Positions 32,464-41,384 of a stretch of DNA of 41,384 nt are shown here, piece after piece. A program made the translations under genes and the position numbers. The stretch spans positions 1 through 41,384 of the forward strand of contig CAVVNF010000022.1 in the NCBI GenBank assembly GCA_963749535.1. The letters run 5' to 3'. How positions within the stretch are numbered: the first letter of the stretch is position 1; every line of letters starts with the position of its first letter. The stretch is from Chersky-299 sp963749535 (lineage in GTDB: Bacteria; Actinomycetota; Thermoleophilia; RBG-16-64-13). The notes under the pieces are model-generated. The model was not told the origin of the DNA, did no database searches, and saw only the letters and a program-made list of their open reading frames with translations.

Positions 32464-32616
32464 GAGCTCTCCTCTTTTCCTTCGTGCAAGGCAAACGGTG
32501 AGGCCGGTCCCAAGGAAGACTAGACTCTAGATACCTAAGCTAGGCTCAAGAAAACCTCTGGGCGACGAGCGGCACGCGCACCGAGAGCTGGCCGAGCGGG
32601 CCCTCCTATGACACCG

Positions 32617-32648
32617 CTGGGGCCCCCGGAGGCAACCAAGGGCCCCAG
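32617..32648. terminator. Hairpin between divergent genes
   Basis: The arms CTGGGGCCC (32617-32625) and GGGCCCCAG (32640-32648) form a perfect 9-bp stem with a 14-nt loop. It lies upstream of the sigma-factor promoter and of the winged-helix gene, so it could insulate the sigma gene from transcription from the left, or be part of a leader. Confidence 0.35.
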
Positions 32649-32704
32649 CTACTTCTCGTCAAGAGGAGGGTGAGGTAAAGGTGACGGTCCTGCCTGAAGA
32701 TGGC

Positions 32705-32737
32705 GTTACGAGGCGGTAACGATTCCGTCACGAGATG
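32705..32737. repeat. Three-unit 11-bp direct repeat upstream of rpoD
   Basis: Units GTTACGAGGCG, GTAACGATTCC and GTCACGAGATG abut at 32705, 32716 and 32727. They match the operator consensus of region 1 well, but no -10 lies 26 nt downstream. The sigma-factor promoter (32800-32827) is 63 nt further on, so any role would be upstream activation or repression. Confidence 0.5.
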
Positions 32738-32799
32738 ATGGGCCATTGCAGGGGGCCGCGGCCGATGCGACTCTCTCCGATACTCCCTGGCTGGCCTCG

Positions 32800-32827
32800 T
32801 TGACCCGCAGACCAGTTCGTCTAGTCT
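32800..32827 (+). promoter_or_regulatory. Housekeeping-type promoter of rpoD
   Basis: TTGACC (32800-32805) and TAGTCT (32822-32827) are separated by 16 nt, a good housekeeping-sigma promoter. Transcription would start near 32834, about 115 nt before the proposed start codon of the sigma gene. Confidence 0.55.
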
Positions 32828-32948
32828 GGCGAAGAACTCCCCTTGGACGATCGCCCGCCCTTACGAAACCCATATGCCCGCCCACTATACTGGCCTTAGA
32901 CAGCCCTTCCGACGTTGCCACCACAAAACGCAAGGAAGCCCACGGAGA

Positions 32949-34061
32949 CATGTAAAGCACAATTGAACACGGCACATGGCACTACCGTTGACGTCCAGCG
33001 GACGTTCGCCCCCTGGGGGACGTTCAGGATCTTCTGCGGCTCGGCCAGGAGCGGGGCTACGTCACCAGCGAAGAGATCATGGCGCTGGTGGAAGAGTGCG
33101 ACCTGACCATCGAGGAGATCGAGGACCTCTACTCGCAGCTCTTCGATCGCGGCCATCGAGATCGAGGAGGAGAGCCCCCTCGCCACGGGCACGCTCGAGC
33201 CCACCGAGCCTGGGCTTGACCTGTCCATCGACACGCGTCAGCGGCGACCCGCTGCGGCTCTACCTCAAGGAGGCCGGCGAGATCCCCCTGCTCACCAAGG
33301 ACGAGGAGATCGAGCTGGCCAAGCGCATCGAAGCGGGTGACAAGCGGGCCAAGGACCGAATGATCCAGTCCAACCTGCGCCTGGTCATCTCCATCGCCAA
33401 GAACTACTACGCCCAGGACATGGACCGGCTCGACCTGATCCAGGAGGGCAACACCGGCCTCATCCGCGCGGTGGAGAAATTCGACTACCGCAAGGGCTAC
33501 AAGTTCTCCACCTACGCCACCTGGTGGATCCGGCAGGCCATCACCCGGGCCATCGCCAACCAGGACCGCAACATCCGCATCCCGGTGCACATGATCGAGA
33601 AGATCAACAAGATGGCGCGCACCGAGCGCAAACTGCTCCGGGAGACCGGCAAGGAGCCCAACGACGAGGAGCTGGCCTACGAGCTCGGCATCGACGCCCA
33701 GAAAGTGCAGGAGATACGCAGGATCGCCCCGCGCACCATCTCCCTCGAGACCCCCATCGGCGACGAAGGGGACGCCGAGCTGGGTGACTTCATCGAGAAC
33801 GAGAGCGCGCCCGACCCGGCCGAGGTGATCTCCGGCATCATCGCCAAGGAGAGCCTGGCCAAGGTGCTGGAGGCCTTGGACGAACGGGAGCGCAAGGTGG
33901 TGGAGCTCCGCTTCGGCTTAAAGGGCGAGCAGCCCCGCACCCTGGCCGAGATCAGCTCGCGCTTCCACGTGAGCCGGGAGCGCATCCGCCAGATCGAGGC
34001 CAAGGCCCTCGAGAAGATCAAGGCGGCGCCAGAGATCCAGGCCATGAGGGAGTCGGCCTAA
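32949..34061 (+). CDS. rpoD: Primary sigma factor (RpoD/SigA), frameshifted at its N-terminus
   Basis: The main body is intact: region 1.2 DPLRLYLKEAGEIPLLTKDE, region 2 SNLRLVISIAKNYYAQDMDR and KFSTYATWWIRQAITRAIAN, region 3 IEKINKMARTERKL, and region 4 VVELRFGLKGEQPRTLAEIS followed by VSRERIRQIEAKALEKI. Region 1.1 (DLLRLGQERGYVTSEEIMAL, DLTIEEIEDLYSQLFDRG) is present but in another frame. Breaks lie near 32952, 33157 and 33235. Correcting them gives about 370 residues. The likely ATG at 32949 follows GGAGAC and is itself interrupted after one base. As this is the essential housekeeping sigma factor, the breaks are almost certainly sequence errors. Confidence 0.9.
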
Positions 34062-34372
34062 GGACCGGATTGCGGCCATGCCCCTGACAGAATCCTGGGA
34101 CACACACTCTGGGACGCGAGAGCGCGCGGCAAGAGCAGAGCCGCGCCCAAGTAGGCAAGGCTGCAAGAGAAAATCCGCCTACCCGGCGGAGGGGTCTACC
34201 GAGGGGCCGTCGCCATGGCAAGATCGTGATGGAGCCATGCTGCTCCACAGCCTGAAGCGGGACTCGAATATGATCCTCTTTGCGGTTCGCTACTCGGCAA
34301 CCCTCTGGACAATCTTGGTTGGTGCTAACCCGGGCGGGGTCGTTTTGGTCCCCTTCGGGCGGATGGGGATCT
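34062..34372. other. Convergent intergenic region, nothing recognised
   Basis: The 311 nt between the ends of the sigma gene and the penicillin-binding protein gene hold no supported gene, RNA or clear terminator. Confidence 0.4.
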
Positions 34373-36586
34373 TTAGGTCGTAGGGGTGGTACCTCGTGGG
34401 GACGTTGTGGGTGGCAATGTGGTGGGTGGCAATGTGGTGGGTGGCAATGTGGTGGGTGGCAAGGTGGTGGGTGGCGACGTGGTCGGTGGCAAGGTGGTGG
34501 GCGGCGAGGTGGTGGGCGGCGAGGTAGACGGTGGAGAGCTGGTGGAGGTCCGAAGATAGTCGTGGAGGAGGTCGGCAGGCTGGTGCTGGTGGTGCTGCTC
34601 GTGCTGCTGGTACTGGTGGTGGGAGGCACCGCATAGTGGCTCTGGAAGAAGGGGTTGTACTTGACGAGCACTTGCGGGGCCGAGAAGCTCTTCACGGGAA
34701 AGTCTGACTCGGCAGGTTTCATGAAGGCCGCCCAGATCTCAGCCGGGAAGCTGCCCCCTTGCACGGAGATGCCGTGCACATTCCTCATGGGGATGTTGCC
34801 TTGCGGGTAGCCAACCCATACCGCCGTGGCCAGGTCCGGGGTATAGCCACAGAACCAGGCGTTGTCAAAGTCGGTGGCGGTTCCGGTCTTGCCGGCGGCC
34901 GGTCGGCCGATCTGAGCGCGGACCCCTGTGCCCCGCTGCACGTTTTGCTCGAGGATCTGGGTGACGGCGTAGGCCACGCCGGCGGAGATGGCCTGGGTGG
35001 ACTGGGGAGGGGCGTTATAGAGCACTTTGCCGCTCGCGTCGGTGACTTTGGTAATGATCGTCGGCACGACATGCGCGCCCTGGTCGGCCAGCGTGCCGTA
35101 GGCTGAAGCCATCTCGAGCGGGGTGACCCCGTAGGTAAGCCCGCCCAGCACGATGGCGGGGTCAGCAGTTCAAGTAGGAGGTGATGCCCATGCGATGGGC
35201 CACGTCGATCATATGGTCCACCCCCACGTCGAGCACCAATTGGGCGTAGACGGTGTTGTCACTTTCCAGGGTGGCCTGGACGAGATTATCGTCCCAGCGT
35301 AGGTGTTGCCGAAGGTGTGAACCGTCCAGGGCTTGCTAGTCCCGGGCAACTTGAGGCTGAGAGGCTGGGAGACGTAGTAGGTAGTACTGGGGTCGATGCC
35401 CTCCTCGATGGCCGCCGTCAGGCAGAACATCTTGAAGGCGGAGCCCGGCTGCCGTTGGGCTTGGGCCGCCAGGTTGAATTGGGACTTACTGTAGTCGGTG
35501 CTGCTGACCATGGCCCGGATATACCCCGTCTTAGGGTCGATGCTGACGAGGGCTGAGGCAGGATCCCCCGGCCGGTTAAGGAGTTATGAGATCGCCTGGG
35601 AGGCCAGCTTCTGGTAGGCCGGGTTTATGGAGGTCTCGACTCTCAGGCCCCCGCCGTAGACCTCGGTGGCGCCGAACATCGTCACTAGTTGTTGCTTGAC
35701 GTAGTCGACCACATAGGGCTCTTGCACCTGGACGTATGGCGAGTAGGGGGCCAACGTGACCGGTGCGTTTGGGCCTGCTTGGTACTGGGCCTGGGTGATG
35801 TAGTTCTGCTGATACATGGCCAAGAGAACCGTGTTTCGCCGAGTCTTGGCGGCCTGCGGGTGGGCCCGAGGGTTGTACGCGGTGGGAGCCTGGAGCAGGC
35901 CGGCGAGCAAGGCTGCCTCGGGCAGGGTCAGATCCTTGGGCTCTATGCCAAAGTAGGTCTGGGTGGCCGCTTCCAGCCCGTAGGCATTGGAACCGAAAAA
36001 GACCGTGTTGAGGTAGTTGGTGAGGATGGTGTCTTTGGAGTGGGTCTGTTCGTACTGGAGGGCCAAGGAGGCCTCGTAGATCTTGTCGGTGAGCGAGGTG
36101 TCTTGCCCCCCCAGGTAGAGGTTCTTGACCAGCTGCATGGTGATGGTGGACCCGCCTTGCACGGCTTTGTTGGCTTTTAGGTCCGCCGCCAAAGCTCTCA
36201 AGATGGCCTCGTAATCGACGCCGCCGTGCTGGTAGAAGCGCTTGTCCTCGATAGCCACCAAGGCGTGCTTCATGGTGTCTGGGATGTCGGAGTTCGCGAT
36301 CACCGTCCGGTTCTGGTCCTTGTAGAGGTAGGCGAGCAGAGTGCCGTCAGCGGCGTAGATCTGAGTGGTCTGGGGAAGGGAGGCCGCCACTTGGTCGCTC
36401 AGCTTCGGCAGGTCGCGCCCAAAGGCACCGGTGAGGTCCAGAGCCAAGAAGGCTATCCCGGCCAGCCCGAGCTAGAACCACGCATGGCACCACTATGAGA
36501 AACGTCATCCTGGTGGTGTGGCGGTGACGCCTCGTTCTCAGTCGACGCTTCTGCCGGGCGTCCCGGGACTGATACGGGAGCTTCAT
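34373..36586 (-). CDS. Class A penicillin-binding protein, multiple frameshifts
   Basis: After a basic N-terminus and one membrane helix, the glycosyltransferase domain has AIEDKRFYQHGGVDYEAI (catalytic Glu) and GGSTITMQLVKNLYL. The transpeptidase domain follows with QPGSAFKMFCL (Ser-x-x-Lys nucleophile motif) and RPAAGKTGTATDFDNAWFCG (KTGT motif). These polymerise and cross-link peptidoglycan outside the membrane. The frame breaks near 36480, 35585, 35290 and 35165; the SxN motif falls in a broken part. The true C-terminus, read in the third frame, is a Ser/Thr linker and then about nine PPTT(L/S) repeats ending at 34373. The intact protein would have about 735 residues. The breaks are probably sequence errors. 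Confidence 0.88.
34407..34541. repeat. 15-bp tandem repeat encoding PPTT(L/S) units
   Basis: Nine units of 15 bp, consensus GTGGGTGGCAATGTG on the plus strand, the first three identical and the later ones diverged. On the coding (minus) strand each unit encodes Pro-Pro-Thr-Thr plus Leu or Ser, the C-terminal tail of the penicillin-binding protein. Length variation between strains is likely. Confidence 0.8.
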
Positions 36587-36746
36587 ACTCTACTCGCCCT
36601 CTGACTGGGTTGCCGCTCGGAAAGCATGCATACCTGATTGGCCATATCTGTGAGCGAGTGCTCAGTCGGCTTTTCCTCTTCGAGCGTTTGTTCCATCAGC
36701 GAGTAACCGTCTCCGCCAGACCTGCTCACCAGCGACCCGACCACCC

Positions 36747-37934
36747 CTATCCCGAGGTCGAGGCCGGTCTTTCCACCAGCGTCACGTTGAAGGTAAGACT
36801 CTTGCCGCTACGGTCAACGGCTACCGAGACGGTGCCTCCCACCTGCTTCTGGCCAAGGATGGTGATGACGTCCTCCTCTTGGATGACGGGCGCTCCGTCG
36901 ATGCTCGTGATGATGTCGCCTTGCTTGATACCGGCCTTGGCCGCCGGGCCCGTGGCATCGACCGAGGCCACCAGAGCTCCGCTGGGACGAGAGAGGTTGT
37001 CTTGCTTTTGAAGGTCCGCGGTGACCGTCTCCAGCCCCAGTCCCAGATAGGGATGACTGGCGTGGCCGCTGGCGATCAGTTGCTTGGCGATGCTAACAGC
37101 CGTGTCGGCGGGGATGGCGAAGGCGATGTTCTCGGCTCCGGTCTCCCCCGGAGGAAGATAGGCTTCGGCGATGCCGATTACCTGGCCCTGCTCGTCAAGC
37201 AGGGCGCCGCCGGAGTTGCCCGGGCTGATGGGCGCGTCTGTTTGGATAAGGTTGACGAGAGCCGTCGAGCCAGAGCCGGGGATGGAGCGATCAAGCCCGC
37301 TTATGATGCCCATGGTGACTGAGTTCTGGTAGGTTTCCGGACTCCCGATGGCCACGGCGTACTCACCTACTTGGACACTGGAGAGGTTGCCGAAGGAGGC
37401 GACCGGAAGACCGGTCTTGTCCACTTTGATCACCGCGACATCGGTGAAGGAGTCGGTGGCAATGATTTTGGCCGGGACTTGCTCCCCTGAACTAAACGTG
37501 ACCGTCACCGTCTGGGCGGGAGTGCCGTTCTCGCTCACCACGTGCTGGCAGGTGATGATATAACCGTCGCTAGAGTAGATCACCCCCGAGCCGATACCTT
37601 CGTAGGGCTCGCTACCAAAGTAGGGGGTTGTCGTCACCCCGGTCACCCGAACGTTCACCACACTGGGGCCTACCGCTGTCGCCACCGCGATGGCGGGGCT
37701 TACCGGAAGGGAGCCCGTTACGGGAACGCTCGAAGCAGAGGTGGTCACGGTACTCTGCGTGGTGCTCGTCCCGGAACTGACCGTGGTGGAGCTGGAAGAC
37801 GTCGCCGTACTTGTGGGGCTCGAGGCGCCATTACCGCAGCCGATTAGCAAGAGGCTGAAGCAAGCCAACCCGAAAACCGCGGCTAGAATCAGCGAGACAA
37901 GTGCTGGCCTTCTCTGTTTGAACATCTGCTTCAT
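36747..37934 (-). CDS. HtrA/DegP-like serine protease with PDZ domain
   Basis: The 395-residue product has an N-terminal lipoprotein-like or anchor segment (LVSLILAAVFGLACFSLLLI, followed by GCGNG, a possible lipobox), a Thr/Ser-rich linker, then the trypsin-like domain with the triad His in IITCQHVV, Asp in FTDVAVIKVD and Ser in SPGNSGGALLD. One PDZ domain follows (YLGLGLE, then AGIKQGDIITSIDGAPV). It would degrade or refold damaged proteins outside the membrane. The ATG at 37934 follows GAGGAGAAGC; an in-frame ATG lies 21 nt upstream. The gene is uninterrupted, in contrast to its neighbours, and precedes the PBP gene on the same strand. Confidence 0.93.
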   Translation of the reverse strand: MKQMFKQRRPALVSLILAAVFGLACFSLLLIGCGNGASSPTSTATSSSSTTVSSGTSTTQSTVTTSASSVPVTGSLPVSPAIAVATAVGPSVVNVRVTGVTTTPYFGSEPYEGIGSGVIYSSDGYIITCQHVVSENGTPAQTVTVTFSSGEQVPAKIIATDSFTDVAVIKVDKTGLPVASFGNLSSVQVGEYAVAIGSPETYQNSVTMGIISGLDRSIPGSGSTALVNLIQTDAPISPGNSGGALLDEQGQVIGIAEAYLPPGETGAENIAFAIPADTAVSIAKQLIASGHASHPYLGLGLETVTADLQKQDNLSRPSGALVASVDATGPAAKAGIKQGDIITSIDGAPVIQEEDVITILGQKQVGGTVSVAVDRSGKSLTFNVTLVERPASTSG

Positions 37935-37955
37935 GTGCTTCTCCTCAATTTGCAA

Positions 37956-38432
37956 ACCATCTTCGCGGATACGTTTGCTTAAGACAGCAAAGTGCGCTTC
38001 TTTGGCTTCTAGCTACCCTGCTTCCCGCTCTTGAGAACACGGGCCCTCGACGCGGCCTTTGCGGCCGGACCTCTTCGGACCGCTCGAAGAACCACGACCA
38101 GAATCGCGCTTTGACCTCTACCGCGAGTGACCGTGATCGGTGCCGGCGAGATAGGTTTGACTTCTTTCTTTTCTCTCGGCGCCGGTGCGCCCACGGGCTC
38201 TTGGCACCCCGGAGTCTAGACTGATATCCGTAAGGTCGGGCGTTAGGCGGGCAGGTCGTGGGAGCCCCCGGCCAAGCCAACGCCACCGCTCTCGCGGGGA
38301 TCACTAAGGGATATCGTGATGGTCGCCGGCTCTTCCCGTTTGACCCAAACTCAAAATTGCGATCTAGGGACGTTTTGACCAGAACTAGGGCACCCACTGC
38401 TCCATAAGACACATAGTGCTGCAGATGGTGAA
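37956..38432. other. Intergenic region upstream of the HtrA-like gene
   Basis: No gene is supported in these 477 nt. They should contain the promoter of the HtrA-like gene; a TAGACT-like element occurs at about 38215 on both strands but without a repeat operator at the 26-nt distance. Confidence 0.35.
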
Positions 38433-38479
38433 GGGTACATCCATCCCGATTGGCGGCATGAGTCGGGATAAATGTGCCC
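38433..38479. terminator. Long hairpin downstream of the SPFH gene
   Basis: The arms 38433-38449 and 38463-38479 form a 15-bp stem (outer GGGTACAT with ATGTGCCC, inner ATCCCGA with TCGGGAT) interrupted by a 2x2 internal loop. It lies about 80 nt past the SPFH gene stop and probably ends that transcript. Confidence 0.55.
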
Positions 38480-38559
38480 CTCAGTTGTCCCCCTTATCCG
38501 GCTTTGACCGTAGCGTTCTCAACTCCCAAAAAAGGCGCAGATTATTCGGCTGTCTCCAC

Positions 38560-40433
38560 CTACTCTTGCCCATCTTTCGTTACGTTCTGAGCAACCATCT
38601 GGGCCAGCCAGGCGTTGAACAGGTTGCCGCTCGTTAGCCCTCCCCGCCGCCCACCAGAACCTGGGGCACGATCTGAATCTTGCCCGCCGCAATCTCCTGA
38701 ATGAGCTTGATTACCGCTACATTCTGCTGGCCGATGGCGTCTTTCTGGGCGATTGTAAGCGGCGGCGACGCCCTCGCCTTCGATCTTGCTCTTGTAGGAG
38801 TTGCCGTCGGCCACCAGGATGGTCGACTTCTTTGGTGCCCTGGGCCTGAAGAATCACGGAGCGCCTGTTGCCGTCGGCTTCCTTGACCTTGGCCTCGGCC
38901 CGGTCGTTATTGATATCAATGGACAGCTTGGCGTCGATGACGTCTTTCTGCTTGTCGGCCCGGGAGGACTTCTCCATGACCGCGATGCGCTTTTCCTGGG
39001 CCAGCGCCTCCTGGTCATACTGGGCCTGCTGCTGATTCGCGATCTCCTTCTTGGTCTGCGTATCCAGCAGATCCTTGGGTATATCGATATAGGCGATGAG
39101 CAGGTTCTGCGCCTCGACGTTGTACTCGGAAAACTTCTCTTTGGCGTGGGCCAGGGCCTCGGTCTGCAGGTCCGTCCGGCTCTGGAAGAAGTCGATCGCC
39201 TTCTTTTCGCCGGCCTTATTCCGGAAAGAGGAATCGATCAGCGGATGCACGATCTGGTCGATGAGATTGGCCACCGACCCGAACCTGGCGATGATGTAGG
39301 CGGCGTTGCCCGGCTGGATGCGAATGACCATGCGCACATTGACTTCCAGTTGAAAGCCGTCTTTGGAAGTCACCTTCAGGGGGTCGAAACTTGTACAAGA
39401 CTCCTGCGTCCTTCGCCTCCGTGGGTTTGACTCCCTTCACCTCGGTCCCGATTCTTCCCTCGGATGCCCAATCGATGGTGACGGCGGAAGTGGGACCTGG
39501 TAGGCCGTGAAAGCGATCGTATTCAGATTGTATTTCCCGGGCGCGATGGGCTCTCTCCAGATGCCGCGGGTGAATTTGTCGGTGATCAGTATCTTCTCGA
39601 CATCTTCATGGATCGGACCGCCGAGTTTTCCCTCACCGGTGGCTCGGTCGGGCCCTCCGGCGCCCTCTCCAGCTCCAACCCGACATTGGACCTGATCACC
39701 GCCACATATCCCGGAAGCACCTCGGCCACGCTATCAATCTTGATATCAAAGAGATTGGGATTGATGTAATAGATCCCGGGCTGCAGGGTGTCCAACTGCG
39801 GTCCCCGGTAGCCTTTGCTGTCGATGAAGAGCTGGCCGTTCTGATAGGCCTTGTGGTCTGCTTCCGTCCCGTCATCATTTCGGGCCTTCGGGGCGATGAC
39901 GTAGCCGGTAGGCAAGGGAATGCCGTCTTTGGCGACGGCGATGCCGATCGTATTCTCGGCTATTCTGCACCGCGTGGGGCTTCGGTGACGTTGAACAGTC
40001 TGGTGTTGATCCGGTAGGTGCCCGGGCGCAGGATGCCGACCTGCGGGCCCTTCTTGCCATGGTTGGCTAGGAACATCTCGGCGTCTTGAAATTGATTGCA
40101 TTCGACCTCGTCGCCCAGACCCTGCCTTTGGGCAGCGGCTCGCCGTCAATGGATTCGACGATGCCGACGCTGTCGGTGTCGATGGTCACGACCGGAATCT
40201 TGGCAAACGACCAGACAATGGGAAGCCGCCAGTAGAGCCCGGGCATCAAGGTCCGCGCTTGGACACCGATCTCGCCTGGCGCGCGATGATTTGGCCCTCC
40301 GGCATCTTTTGCCGAACATGTTCTTGGTAAGGATGCCGACTTCATTGGGGCCGATCAGACGCAGACCGCTCAAAAAGAACACAAGAACAATAAAGATAAC
40401 GATACCAATGGGAATCCAGGCAACAGTCGCCAT
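38560..40433 (-). CDS. Large SPFH/band-7 (flotillin-like) protein, many frameshifts
   Basis: The N-terminus has one membrane helix (IPIGIVIFIVLVFFLSGLRL) followed by IGPNEVGILTKNMFGK. Repeated band-7-like segments follow (for example LMPGLYWRLPIVWSFAKIPV, YYINPNLFDIKIDSVAEVLP), then the SPFH core FQLEVNVRMVIRIQPGNAAY and IIARFGSVANLIDQIVHPLI, and a long Glu/Ala/Lys/Gln-rich coiled coil (QQQAQYDQEALAQEKRIAVM). The C-terminus NLFNAWLAQMVAQNVTKDGQ ends at 38560. At least six single-base breaks separate these parts (for example near 40300, 40100, 39970, 39600, 39390, 38830). Intact it would have about 620 residues. Such proteins form membrane-associated oligomers that organise microdomains. The start ATG at 40433 follows GGGGGAC. 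Confidence 0.8.
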
Positions 40434-40746
40434 CAGTGTATGTCCCCCTCTTGATCGATTCTCGGTGCCTCTCGGACTTAGGGCGCGTGGTCCGAGCGAT
40501 TCTGAAGACCCAACAGCCGGTATCCGGTCTATAGAACCCCCCGGTGCGGCCACTTGCAGTCCGCGTGACACCGGCGCCTTCTGCCGAGATAGGCCGTGGA
40601 CGGCGGGATAACTCGGCAGTTCGTTCAGCCACGAGAAGCTCTCGCCATTGGACAGACTCTATAGGTCACCTTGCGCCCGGTCAAGCCGCCGTGTTCGCTG
40701 TCCCTCCCTCGGCGAAACGATCACCACCTGTTGCTCGTGATGCCCC

Positions 40747-41199
40747 TTAGGCCGCCTTCAATAGCCCCTTGATGGTGTACTTGAGGATGAGACCGGAGAA
40801 GAGCTCTGTGTATCTGCGATCTTCGCTCTCGAACTGGTAGGAGTGCTGGTCGAGCCCGAGGTAGAGTTCGTATTCTCCTCCCCCACCCGCCGGACGGCCA
40901 CTGCGTCGCTGTAGGCGTCAACGCAGATGAGCTTGGTAGTCGGTGACCGTAGCGTGATTTGTGCCGGCAAAAGCCAGGCGCCTGTTTCTCAGAATGAGTG
41001 TCCCTTGGTCGATGAATTGCATTTCCTCGTGGACGTGGGCCGGAAAGCTGCTCGGCTCGGATGAGCACTCCTTGGGAGATGTGGATGTCCGGATCCGCGT
41101 TGGCTTCTCTTTTACTACCAAGAGCACTTCCATTAACATGATGCCGGGAAGGGAATAGATCACTCTCTCCCACCCTCGCAAAAGTAAAGGAAACTCCAC
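40747..41199 (-). CDS. Small protein with a PH-like domain, frameshifted
   Basis: The readable parts are FIDQGTLILRNRRLAFAG, KLICVDAYSDAVAVRRVGEE and, in another frame, YELYLGLDQHSYQFESED followed by LFSGLILKYTIKGLLKAA. The alternation of a 'GTLxLTxxRLxFxG' strand pair, a 'VxxYSDAVxV' strand pair and a final helix resembles bacterial PH-like (GRAM-like) domains. Frame breaks occur near 40980 and 40860. The N-terminal 60 residues are uncertain, and the start could lie anywhere near 41199. The function is unknown. Confidence 0.5.
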
Positions 41200-41272
41200 A
41201 TCCAGCGTAGGGAGAGGGAGACGGCCCTCGCGAAGACTAGCCAGGCCTTCGGCCAGGTGCGCCGTTCACATT

Positions 41273-41384
41273 ATAAGATCTCGTCGGCTATGAGGATGTC
41301 CCGAGTCTCGTAGAACTTTGGGCGGCGGCTCCCTTAGGCAATGTCCTTGTTATGGCACTCCTGACTGATCTCCTCGGCTCGGAT
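41273..41384 (-). CDS. C-terminal end of an unidentified gene
   Basis: At the right edge, minus-strand frames give RAEEISQECHNKDIA and, after a one-base shift near 41335, RRPKFYETRDILIADEIL before a stop at 41273-41275. This looks like the end of a real protein that begins outside the window. No family is recognised from this fragment. Confidence 0.35.

Noticed and set aside
32949..33240. Calling the sigma factor a pseudogene
   Set aside because: Regions 1.1 to 4 are all present once single-base shifts are corrected, and the gene is essential; sequence error is more plausible.
34255..34300. A tRNA T-arm-like stretch (TTCGAGTCCCGC on the minus strand)
   Set aside because: The required 5-bp T-stem before the loop is absent and no anticodon or D-arm could be placed.
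34407..34541. Tandem repeats that could look like a CRISPR array
   Set aside because: Units are 15 bp without spacers and encode a PPTT tail in frame with the penicillin-binding protein.

Overview
The window is high-GC DNA that reads as a Gram-positive, probably actinobacterial chromosome (Thermoleophilia or Coriobacteriia-like lineages would fit, but the class cannot be fixed from the sequence). The reasons are Thr/Ser/Pro-rich exported linkers, TANNNT -10 elements, starts with almost no leader, OmpR-family direct-repeat operators, a DesK/NarL-type two-component pair, and no outer-membrane assembly genes. No rRNA, tRNA, IS element, CRISPR array or phage module was recognised.

Region 1 (1-17.7 kb) carries an apparent stress regulon. 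Eight promoters share one architecture: tandem 11-bp direct repeats of the type GTNAC-n6, with the last unit beginning 26 nt (27 in one case) upstream of a TANNNT -10. They sit before two duplicated acidic-protein genes, a metallo-hydrolase/flavodoxin pair, a universal stress protein, a PHP-glycosyltransferase-radical SAM-methyltransferase operon, a DUF2188-like small protein and an exported calcineurin-like phosphatase. The same stretch holds methylglyoxal synthase, a DUF374 acyltransferase and an ArsC/LMW-phosphatase-like gene. Together this suggests a phosphate-starvation (PhoP-like) island with carbon-flux, lipid or surface-glycan and phosphatase functions. MtrA or GlnR, whose sites have the same 11-bp period, are alternatives.

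Region 2 (17.7-26.2 kb): an Mth938-domain protein, a two-CDGSH ferredoxin-like protein, a LolA-like protein/ATPase/permease ABC operon, a histidine kinase/response regulator pair that probably controls it, a divergent DODA-type dioxygenase, a truncated DUF5996 gene and a Rieske protein.

Region 3 (26.3-30.6 kb): a MacAB-like export operon (membrane fusion protein, ATPase, FtsX-type permease, DUF5666-like exported protein) closed by a strong hairpin. It is followed by a possible small RNA (30.76-30.85 kb), a membrane-anchored CHRD-domain protein and a winged-helix protein.

Region 4 (32.5-41.4 kb): the primary sigma factor (rpoD/sigA), a class A penicillin-binding protein with a PPTT repeat tail, an HtrA-like protease, a large SPFH/band-7 protein, a PH-like small protein and the end of one further gene.

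Many genes, mostly to the right of 24 kb, contain single-base frameshifts. Since the essential sigma factor and PBP are among them, base-calling or assembly indels are more likely than mass gene decay. For such genes the coordinates span the whole broken reading frame.
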